From positions 1 to 24,998 of the forward strand of contig JAQGBZ010000629.1 in NCBI GenBank assembly GCA_034687125.1: a stretch of 24,998 bases of DNA, read 5' to 3'. The position numbers and the translations under genes are program-made. This document shows positions 11,001 through 23,000 of the stretch, one piece after another. Positions within the stretch are counted from its first letter, which is position 1, and the number at the start of each line of letters is the position of its first letter. The DNA comes from Neelides folsomi. Its lineage: Eukaryota > Arthropoda > Collembola > Neelipleona > Neelidae. Under the pieces are notes generated by a model. The model ran no database searches. It was given only the letters and a program-made list of their open reading frames with translations, and was not told the origin of the DNA.

Positions 11001-14000
11001 TGGCCAAAAATAATTTCCAAGATTCAAAAAACTGCATTTTAATTATAAATAATTATGAATATTCTTTACATGACTTTCTCCGCTACATTTCTCTTAGCAT
11101 TTAGTTGTATCAGGAAGACTTTAATATAAAAACATATTCGGAAGTGAAGATGTAATATTCATAAAGAAAGAATTTAAATATTAAAATGAATGTATCTCAT
11201 GAAGGAAAGTGTCTCGAGGCTTTGAATAAATTAATCATTTATATTAAAATTCAAAAGGAAAGTTTGGCCATTTGGTTAATTTTCCCGGTTTCTCCATACA
11301 AGGGCTATTGGGGAAATAAATGTCGTTCACTCACCAAAGACGACTCGTCTGGCGAGGAGAGGGAGAGTAAGAGGACACTCACGTTCACCGGCAACTCATC
11401 TGAAATTCAAAATAGTCCCTTTGAACACCTTTGAAAATGCAAATATTTTCGCGCCACTGGTTGGTCCAATTTACGTAGAAAAAAAGTCCTGGCACCTTGT
11501 TGAAAGGCTATGTAATAAAGATAAATGAATTATGTGCCTAGACACGACCCATATCTCATTATGTCTTGTATCTCTTTGCTATTCGCCAACATCTTCCAAC
11601 GTATCGACTTTCTAAACACAAGTATCATATTAAGGAAATCCTATGCTTATGTATTTATTTATGTTTGTACTTTATATATATAGTTACATAATCTAAGTAT
11701 AAGCGTGTAGTTTTTATTTACAAGTTATTTCAAATACTCATGCATGGATTAATATTCCCCCATATCTTGTTTGTTTTTCCATCTGGCGTTCCGACTTTCC
11801 TTTTCGCTCATAGGAAAAGTGTCAAGAAAGATTAAAATGTCCTTACCAATGCTGGGTGGCAAAAGACGCACATCATATCTCTTCGGGTTCAAGAGAATGT
11901 CCAAAGCGGCCTTTTCGCTAAAGTCAGAGCTTATCCTAAAATAATAACTTGTGAATTAGTTAACATCGTAAAAATACCCATGAAGGATTATTTTTTAACC
12001 TTAAGCTTGAAAATGCTTAAGAAACTTAAGATAAATAAGAATTTGCTAAACTTTTAAGTTAGGTATATACACTTAACTACATAGTTAAGTATATTATATT
12101 TCCACGCGCTGATCCTTTTAATAGTTCACTTTGCTAAAAATATGCTTACTTGGATGGAGATGGCTAACCTACTTTTTTCGTCGAACCTCTTAAGCCCCTC
12201 ACTCACAAAGATTGAAAGATAATGCTGAATAATTTAACAGCGTAAGTTAATACTCTCAACTTTCCCAAAATTATGAACAAGAAACTTACTCAAGTGGAGG
12301 TCGATCAGCGGTTGAGCTCTGAGATTGAGCCGCAACGACTGGGTCGAGTATTGGTAGGAGTGAAAAAGAGCCAAGTAGAATCGGAATTAAAATGGATGAA
12401 AACGCCTCCATTCCTAAATGACAAAAAGTATTGGTCAGAGAGAATTAAAGAGGATGAAGGGTGTATTTAAAATAAGATAATCTTTCATCATAGGATTATT
12501 CAAAGAAGCTTAGAGTTCAAAGTAAATGAGAGTTTACCGCTTTTGCAATTTCCATTGTAAGGAAATGGTTAAATGGACATCAACCGAGTGTTACCATCAA
12601 TAAGCAAAGAGGACAAAGACATTAAACCGGACTTTAAAAGCTTCCACTTTACTCCCAACAGATTGAGATTCCCACTTTACATCTTTCCCTTTATGTTTGA
12701 ATGGGATTTTTGGAATTTATTCTTTTCCCATGTTGGAAAGACACCCTTGAGTGAAACAATTGTTTAAATTGACGTTACGAGTCCCAGTCCTACTTTTAAT
12801 CCAATCATACATAATTAAATGGAATTGAGAGGGACCAATGGAATCGAAACATTTTGAGATGACTCTCAACATAAAGTGCAGCTGCTGGAGGTCGAAAGTC
12901 ATAAAATGATTGAATTATATAAAATATGTTAATTGACATTTCAGGTAATTTGAACATGTAATTAGTAAATTAAGGAATCCTTCCTTTACAGTAAAGATTC
13001 ATTTAATCATTCAATTAACTACATGTTTTCCAACAAAGAAGCAATTAATAGTTTAATCGAATTAACTTTTACACTATTTAATTATTATATGTATTTTTAG
13101 ATTTTGTATAGATTTTCGTGAACCAAAATAGCCAAATAGAGGAATTTCAAAATTGTAACAAGTATACAACGTAAACATTTAAACTTAATGTTAGGCCCAC
13201 GCGAAAAATAATCAATATTCGCATTCAATTGTGTAAAGGTGGAACAATTTGGAAGTATAAAATCTCTTAAAGAGTGGGAGCATGCATAATTAAAGAGAAT
13301 CAATTAAGGTCCGGTCCTTTTTTAGAAATCCTTGTATAATAAAAAGGGAAAATTGGATTAATCCAATGAAAAAAGTTAAATCCCTTTGGATCTTCCATTG
13401 AGGAGTGAAAGCGTTTAAAGTCTCCCACTTACTCTTGGACTTGTGTATACATTAGGAGTAATTTATTATTGAAGGTAACAATCCTCTCACCAACTTTCCA
13501 ACTTTGGGTCTCAGGTAAAAAAGTTTTTTTCTTAATTGCCCGCCTAATTTAATACTCAGTCGTGGGAAGGCGTAGGAGCGAATTAATACATTCAGATATA
13601 TTTTGAGCCAACTGGAGCCAAAAACAGTTTTGGTAATTTTACTCTCTATTTGATTAGATTAGAAAAACCCATTTCTCTCAATTAAGTATGAGGTTATTTG
13701 GGAAAGCATGCGTCCTTTCCCTTCTTTTTATTATCAACTTCCTTGTGTGGAGTGCAAAGGGAGGGTAATGCTCCTAATCAATCCCAACTTGCACTCTCGG
13801 TGAAATTGAGCTAGGGCAGAAGTTGTGGAAAATGAACCACTTTTGAGTTGAGTTGATGGGAAGTATGGAGAATCTTTCCATTACATCTTCCACTTTCCAT
13901 TACATAAACATAGAGAGACTCTCGGGAGCGGGGGCAGAGAGCGGAGAAGGTTTTTGGAGCTCATTATGAGAGAAATTGATTCTCTTTCACCACACCCGCC

Positions 14001-17000
14001 CTCAGTCATTCAAGTACATTCAAGTCCTCTTGCAAAAATAATTGACTTGCTAAGACCAACTTCGGGTTTCAAACGGAAACCACCAGAGAGAGAAATTAGT
14101 TAAATATAGAAAGCTTTCTCCTTTTGTCTAAATTACATAACAGAAACTGTGTTTATTTATAAATACACCACTATCTAACTGTATACATATGGATGGTACA
14201 CACACCTTACATGTAAAGCGTATGACATGATATATGTTACATGTATCTTGTAATAAGAGCACCATATTGTATATATGGTATATCAATTTATAAGTATTAA
14301 TGACAAGTTACCAGTTAAATACAATATCTGTAGTTAGAAAAGACTATACTTGGTACATGTATTGCGAAAGTTTGTGAGGATCGTGTCTCAAGGCTGAGGA
14401 GAATGTGCGGAAATTATTCACATGACGTAAGACAAAGGTAGTAAAATAAAAGTAAAAGGAAGGAGAAATCACGAAGGGCGGCTTTATGAGGGAAAGAAAA
14501 TTAAGGGCGAAGTGAGGGAAGGGTTCTCTTAAATGAGTCTCATCTTCTTTCCCCTATAAATCCCTATCTCTCCATCTAGCCCAATTAGACCAAGAGTCCT
14601 GAGAACCTTGAGACTCTCAATCTACCTTTATGTCATTAGAGCTGAGGACGGAAGAAACTGTTCGTGAATTGAAATTGGGCGGTTTACAAACCTGCGAGGG
14701 AAAATATCCTCGGCATCAACGTCCTCAAATGTTTCCGGATGATTTCCTCGTCAGGAGCCAAGGTTCCGTCAGGAGCGGAGTGAAGGCTTGAAGGGTAGGT
14801 TGAACATCCGAAAGAGCTCCCATTGATTCGGGGTTCTTCTTTAAGGTTCCGGTCCCTACATTTTTCTCACCCGCCTTCACCTATGCACATCCTAGAGGTT
14901 CCGTCGAGCCCATTCATCCTCATTTTCACTCCTTGGCGATCTCAGGAGGTCTGAAAAGATTATATCTTTCAAATACACTCCTATAGAACTTTCTTATAAA
15001 TACATATTTTATATTCCAACTAGGTGCATACTTATATTCTACATGGAATACCCAAAGTAGACGTAAACCTTATATTTACTATATGTAAACCTTATACATA
15101 TTTAATGAATTTATCTGCAGAGACTTCGAATGCCGAAGTTTATCAGGATTTATAGAACTAGCCAAATGTCACGTAGTATGAATTGTGCCCCTCTGTTCCA
15201 ATAATGCTTTCACTCATATTTTAATTGGGGGACCCTTGAAAAGGCAAAGTTCGCAAGAACAAGAATTGTTCGCAAGAACTTGACTTTGTGTCAAAAACAA
15301 AGAAAGTCTTTGGTTAATTAAGAATGAAGTTCCCCAATTGACTAGACAAGGATTGGGTTATAAAGTTAGAGTAAATTAGGAGTTAAGGCCCAAATGACTC
15401 AATTCAAAGATAAGAATCCTTAAGATGGATATTATTTGGGGGAAAGAACTAATATGTGAAATTTAGAGGGCAATCATTGAGAAATATAGCAAGAGGGGAA
15501 AGAAGGGGCTTTCGGGGCCTCCTGTGTAAACCTCATTGTTCCATCTTAAGAGCCTCATTTGGGAAAATTCATTCGCACTTGAACCAGAGTGAAAATAAGA
15601 ATTTCATATCAAAACTTTCCCGTTTTCGTCCTACGAGGGAAGAGGGGAGAACGAGAACTGATTATGATACGAAATGGACGTTGGGCTATGGTTTCACCTA
15701 TTATTTATACTATTTATTACGCATTTATAATACTATAGTACTACTATGTATTGTTCAACCTGGACTCAAGAGGGGAATGAAAAGTAAAGAATGAAGAAAT
15801 AAATAAGAGGGTGGAATACTTATGAAAGTTAAAATACTCCCCGGCCGAGGGCCACAACTCTTTCCCCTAAAGTGTGGAAGGAAGAAAATCTTATTTATGA
15901 TCAGAACTGGAGCATTTTAAATGATTTTACATGCTGTATAGTTAATACATAGTTATCATCCATATCTTTAGACATTCAAACCTTCCCACCGGAATCATGA
16001 ATATGGCTTAAATAGACAAAACAACATATTATAAAGATCTTTAAACTATTAATAAAATGGTTATGAATTGGCAACATTTAAATTATTTTTTGATGTCTTT
16101 AGCACAAGAAATTATTCTAATTTAAATTGGATTAAAAGTCATTCTTATATTTTATAAGTTGATATAATATAAAGTAAAATAATTCACATATCAGTTTCAT
16201 TTTCATATATATGTATCTCTTCTAATATCCTATATAATTTGATACTCATCTCATAATACTCATGAATCATGATATTGAGATTTTAAATATCAATAATACA
16301 ATTGGATTTCGATTCAACATTTAACCTAGAATTTTTTAATTTGTCTTTTATGTAAATTTTTATTCTCGATGCACCCACCATCCTCATCCCGATGTCAACT
16401 GGGTAAATGGAGAGTAAGGACATGTGGGGTTTCTCAAAATAAGATCAAGTCAAAAGGAAGTGTGTTGGGCTTCCGAGAAAGTTATTTTGAGCCGAGTTGT
16501 CTTTGACTGCGTATGACGCATGATGTGTGCGAAAGAAATGATGGTTGACAAGACATTTCCTTCCTATTCTGACGTTTTTATGGTCTTATTCAATGGTATA
16601 TTAACCTACTTTTCCTCCCAACTCTTTTATCCCTCGTCTCATTCACTCCCTGCCCTTTAACAACCAAGGGGATTTCGGGCACAGCCAGGCTCAAGCGGAA
16701 CTGAACAAATGTTTGAGCATATCAGTTCTTCCTAAACCCGAGTGAACACCCCTCTTAAAGGTTCACCAAGTGGTTTTCCCCGAACCTTGAATATTAAAAC
16801 ACCCATGGAGAAATGAAACAAGGAAGAGGCGTTTTGAGGGCAACTTTTACGTCATGCTCAAAATCAAATACAGCAGGTGCTTTTACTCCGCAATTAATCT
16901 TACGCACACAATCTTGAAGGAGGAAATTCGAGGTCTTCGAAAACCAACATTCGTCACGCACACTTAAAAACTCAAAAGTGACAATTATTTGCCTTGCATG

Positions 17001-20000
17001 TCATAAAGATAAAATGAATTTCCTCCCGATTCAATTAACTTTCCTATGGGCTTTCAATTGCAATGGTTGGCCGAGGTTGTAAACAAATAATAATGGCCAA
17101 AATGAAGGATGCGATAAAAAACGGTTTAAAATTAGACATAAGATTTTAAAAATATTTCTTGAGATAAGTGTGGGAAAAAGGAGTAACCCATTTTTCCTCC
17201 TTGATGGAACGGTTCAAAGTTAAACATCTTCCAAATGAACATAAGAGACTCATAAATTTAGATATGATCTCAATTCCCTTATTACTCTAATAGTAATGTG
17301 GAGACGTGCGAGTTTGAGTATTTTGGGAAATGAAAATAATAAGGGGGTGAATTTGGAAGATGGGTACTTTGGGCCAAACTCCGGTGCAAAAGACGGAAAA
17401 GGTACTTCAACCCTCATTATTCGACCATCTCAGAAATTCAGAAAATAGTTTATGAAAATATAAATCATGAATACAAGCACATAAGTGGCTCGTGTGATGT
17501 AAAGATGCACATGCATGTGTTATGTACCAAAAGACGTCAGACAACGACACTCAAAAATATATGAGGTCGTATAAATATGGAAAGTACGTTATGAACCTCT
17601 CAAAGCGTTTATTATAATAAAAACCCCTTTAAATATTGCATCGATCTTGTCTGTTCTGTATAGTTCCATTAACTTCAACAACTTCATTGTTCCATTGCCC
17701 TCACAAGAAGTTCAATTGCTCCGACCTCATCAAGAAAGTAATAAAGATGAGAAATGGTGAGAAAGGAAAGAAACATTTGGGAAAATTGTGAAAGCTCCCA
17801 ACATTGAACTTGGAATAAAAAGGTCTGCACTTGTGAGGAATATAAATGAGTTTTTTGTATTTATTACCACAACCCTACATTGGGATAATAACCGATGACA
17901 TAAATACGCATATATTGGATTATTGTAATAATTCCCAATTCAATGCAAACAACCCAAATATACTCACTGTGTACATAACATAAATATGTACCATATATGT
18001 AGTCTGTTACATAAATATCAAAATGACAAGTTTTGTACATCGGATCAAGATGTATGTATTTGTACATTGGTTTGTATATAAATGTTTAAAATAAATGTAA
18101 ATAAACAGGAAAGTAATAATAGTAGTGGAAATAGCCGTTCAATCTCCAAAGAGAAGAGTGAGGTAAAGTAGTGATCGATACTTCGAGTCGCGATTAATAT
18201 TTCAAAGGCTCAAGTTCGCTTCGGCCACCGTGCTACCGACTTTGTTCCGTTTCGGTTCGTCCTATCCGGGCAAGTGTATTTTATGTGTGTAGTAGTCGGG
18301 TACGTGAAGGCATTGCATGGGGGTGTATCCATTCGAGAGACCCATCTCGTTGAACAAGAGAAAAATGGGTTATATCAACTCACGACGACTCACTTACATT
18401 CCACAGGCCGTTTGGGTGTATGTGAAAAAAGAATGGTTCAAAGAATGGTTGATTTCTTTCAAAGATTCCCGAGCTCAGGTACAGAAGGAGTTGGAGTTTC
18501 TCCGATCTCGAGATCTTTCGAATAATTTTAACTCTTTGTCCTTCCGCTTTCTCCCAAGTTTCCTTTCGAACTTCTGAAGCCCCCACAATCCCTTCCTTGG
18601 CCCTTCCCCAGTCTTTCCTTCTTTCCTGGGCTTGTTCGTAAATCTTGATGAATAATTGCAATGCAATGCATTTTGAATTTGGAATAGGAAAGGAAATTAA
18701 AAAGTATTCTCCCAGGAACTCCTCAAAATCTGCTCAAGTGGAGTCTGAGGAAGGATGAGAGAAAGGGGAGCGAGTCTCTTTTATATTCCATATCATTACC
18801 ATCTCAAACAACAACCTTTCGGTTCCATATTATTTTTCCCCAATTGGAAGTTCCGGTAGGAAGCTCGGGAATCGGCTCACTTCGTGCATAATCCACAATG
18901 CTCCTTTTTAAAAATTGTATCCCTTCTTTTGAACTCTTTTTCGACTCATGGGCCTATTTTTAGGAAAACATGAATGTAAAAATAAAGAATACGATGTTTA
19001 ACCTTACGTTAAAGTGACGGGAATGGATGTTCAATTTATCCAATTTCTTGACGTATGATGATGATACAAAAGGTTATTTGCTCTTACTATCTTATTCAAT
19101 TTTCCAATATTAAGACGGGGAAAGGGGAAGGTTGGATCGACAGACAAATCGATCAATTGAAAACATTTCCTTTTTATTCTTTATGTTTAGGTACACACGT
19201 CCACGTAAGTTTATTCTTACAATGGAATAAGGTCATAATGGCGTGTATTTTTAGGTAGAAAAAAATTCAAAGTAATATTTGATGAACCAATTGCAAACAC
19301 TTTACATTTTCCCTCTTTGCTATTTATGAAAGTAAAAATACACGTGTTTGATGGTAATTCAAAGGGACATTGCAAATCACCTTATCAAGTGTGACAACTG
19401 CATATTAGTCCTAATTGGGAGGAGGCACTATAATAGGTATTTCCAATTATCATTACCTTTTCACATGTGTCACAATTATTCCTACATAAATATTAAACAC
19501 GCTCTTATAAAATATAGGAATATTCATAATGGGCTATGTAACTCATAATGATATATTTCTACTCTATAATGTTCCCAATATTTCAAATCATGTTTCATGC
19601 ACGACTCGGAAAAGTATCAATAAAGGAGATTGGTAAATTGGTCAGTTCACACAAAATCACATTACATTCCATAGAATAGATTTATGTTAAAAAGGATTTT
19701 ATTGATTTGCTTAAATTATCACGTTATACTTTGTAATGCAGCTGTTCATTCATTAATTTCTGAATTATGCTTCTTATGAAACGTGAATATTTTGCAATTC
19801 CTTTTACTTAATTTTGTTAATGGACAAAGCGTGAAAATTGAAACCAAATTCCACAAATCCTATTACTAAAAATTTTATAACATGGATTATCAGAGATGGG
19901 TCATTATGTAGAAAATCCGCAACATTAAAGTGCAGAATTAAATGCAAAGTTTACCCAAATGATTTGGCAATTTTTAAATAGGACAAAGCCATTTATAGAA

Positions 20001-23000
20001 CCGATATAACCCACGTTTCATAACTCTTTTAGCTTTTACCCAATTTGAATGACTTTCAAATGAGCAGAAATTTAACAGCTCAATTAATAAAACTTGATTT
20101 TTGAAGCCTTTAAAATTATATTTCTTTTTATTGGATAGATATGATTAATGTAAAATTGTTAATCCATTTGCAAAATTATGCAGATGAGTATATTGGAACC
20201 AAGCAGTTAAAAGTTACTAATATAAACTTGGCCTTATGGAGTAAATACAAATAGCAGAGAAATAACTAGAGCGAAGATGAAGAGTTGAAAGACTGATCCT
20301 GATTTACAAACCCATGTCAGTTGTCTCACTGTCGTCCTAAGAAAATCAGCCCCGTCTCATTTGGAAAGATAGATGAGGAAATAAAGAGGTCATATGGATC
20401 GACCTACAACTCGAAAAGTGAAATATTGACTCTTTATTTCTTTAAAGAAGTTTAGGGTTAAATGCGTAAATACCTAATAACAAAATTTGCATCCGTTTGA
20501 CACTTTTATCATTAACTGTATTTTTATTCATACGAATTTTAATACCTGTGCTATATTTCGATTTTTTGATACATTTTGATTGATTATATACCATAAAATA
20601 TATCTGATAAATATGAATCATAAATATTTATTATGAAATCAAAAATACAAATGGCTTTGTTAATTAATCAAATGCTTTAATTTGAAATTAAAGCGAGTAT
20701 TAAAATCAACATGAAGTTGAATTTAATTCAAGTTGGCGAATAATTCGTCAATATTTCCTCAACGGAAGGAAGAAATGCTAAACAAGTTTTTAGTCGGAGA
20801 AAGGCTGAGTATTGAGATGATAAGAGGGAATTATACCAGGAAAGATTTATGTGTCTGAATTAATACTGTATGGTTTGGGAAGTGGAGATGGTTTGAGAAT
20901 GGGAGTTGATTTATCCACTCGTGTGTGTGTCCCTCCATTACATTTCCATAAGAATGGGAGAGAACTGACAGAAGTCTTGCAAGAGTCAAAGTCGAAGCTG
21001 TTGAACATCCCAAGCTGAATGAGGCTCAATATCTCTTTCCTCGCTCCTTTGGATCCAATGAATTACGGGTTTCCTCATACTCCTTTTGAATTTCATGAGC
21101 TTTCACTCTCTTCTGAAAAATTCGAGGCCGTCGGTCTTTGTCGGCACTTGTAAAGTTTTTCCTTTGAAAGGTCCTTGAAGATGCGAGGGGCTCCATGAAT
21201 CGCGGATTCGATTCCTGAGCCAGATCAAGAAGACTCCGAATGAGAATTGGAGAGGAGAAATTGTACAATTTTTAGGAGTCTTGCCAAGAGCTGGCAGGGC
21301 AAATCTTAATGACTCCTCCTTGTCGCTATGTTGAGATTCAGCCCTTAAGCCATCATTACTGGCTGGCTCTCGCCGCCACTCAGCTTTTACGTTCCTCACT
21401 TCAAAGCATCTTCCGAGAGAAAAGATGACTACGACCGAGGAGGGTATTTTCGGATCCCACAATATATTTACTATTCCCATTTTGACCCATTTACCCAAAT
21501 CCAGATAGGAGGAGAAACAAAGAAAATGGTACTTTTATCATTTGAGCTCCTTAATGGCTCCTTGCTATGCTTAATTTCTCTCTTCGGTTAAGAGGATGAG
21601 GAAGCTGTTGGTTGCAACTCCCAGACTCGATCCGACTCTTGGCGGTTTCCAATGAGTCGGCTGATGTTTCCGGACCTTCCCGGCCCGATCATTATTTTAT
21701 ATTTATAGGTAAGCCGATTCAAATAAAAGTCATAATGCCTCATCGTCCCATTATGGATTTGCCCGCATTAAACCAATCCATTTTAATGATTCCAAATGTT
21801 TCCACTTCTATTTCGGAACCGTGTGTCGGATATGGTAATATCAAAGATCAAAACACCACTTCAACCGTTGTGGTGAAGTCGGGAAATTCATATGGTTTGG
21901 AACAGGAACCTTGTATGCAAAAACCCTTTGTAATTGTTGTGCCTTTGAAAGAGATAAGAAATGGATATGATACGAAATTACGCCCATTGAATACATAAAA
22001 TATAAACTTTTATAATTCCTCAGTCTTTTGTAATTTAATAATCTTGAAGCTATAAAATTACACTTTTCTTTATGCAGATAATGAATATTATGTAAATAAA
22101 ATAAGTACATGCTTAAAGGTTGAATACAATTTCACCTCATTATTATTTATTGTCATTAGACTTTCCCAGACGTCATAAAGTCAAAGATCGTTTTGCGCAA
22201 AATAAAATCAATTGCCTTTAGCCATTAAAAAGCGGACCAAACACTTTCCCATTATGATAAACCTTTGATAAAAATGGATGTTTGGAAATGTTGAAAGGAA
22301 ATTTTAAATTAAGGATCCGAATTCATGTTTATGTTTGTCATTAAGTGGCATAAATATTCTGGGAATGTTTGTGCGAATAAACCGGGTTTTAATGATATGA
22401 AGGAAACTCAATTTTACAATGGAAATGTGTGAGCATTCCATAAAGAAAATGACGATTTCCCTCCCTCTTTTCTCTGTTCCTTGGGCCTTTCTTTCCCCAA
22501 AGATTCCTTTGAAGACATTTGAGTTGGGAGTGATGGGCGGAGAACGGTGGGGAGTAAAAGATTTGAGCCCTCGCCCTCTCCGAATGCGGTGAGAGTTAAA
22601 GGAGGGTTTTACCCCTTTGGATCCTCAGACTCGAGCCAACACTTCTTATTTTATGGACGATGGTTTATAGCTAAGATTTATTATTCTCAACATTTTAGGA
22701 AATAAGCACAAGGATCCAACCATACTAAAAGTAAAACCCTTAAACGGAAAGAGCCATAATGTGTCTGTGTGTACCTTAGAAGATGGAAAAATCCGTAGTT
22801 AATTCTCGAGGGCTTCCTTCATTTCCCCTGTCTCGCTCAATGGGGAGACTTCTCAATGGATGAAATATTGTGGAATATTGTGGAATAAGGGCAGTTTGGT
22901 TACGACTTTTCCGAGCCCCAATGCCCCACCAACCAATGGTTTACTTATTGGGAGAAATTGAAGAGTAAGCGCCGAGGAAGTGAAATATTTACATTTATAA

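Noticed and set aside
14747..14870. Open minus-strand frame upstream of exon 2 (ending LRTLMPRIFSLAG)
   Set aside because: Its phase at the donor (1) does not fit exon 3, which needs two bases from exon 2; the other frame (FEDVDAEDIFPR) fits.
16366..16399. Minus-strand peptide VDIGMRMVGAS, resembling the PVDVGMRIDVAS strand of GABA-A beta subunits
   Set aside because: It lies upstream of exon 2, so it is in the wrong order; the match is only a few residues, followed by AT-rich codons and a stop, and exon 4 already supplies this strand.
17864..18067. 67-codon minus-strand Tyr/Ile-rich ORF considered as an alternative first exon
   Set aside because: No signal-peptide architecture; composition follows repeated TACATA-like AT-rich sequence.
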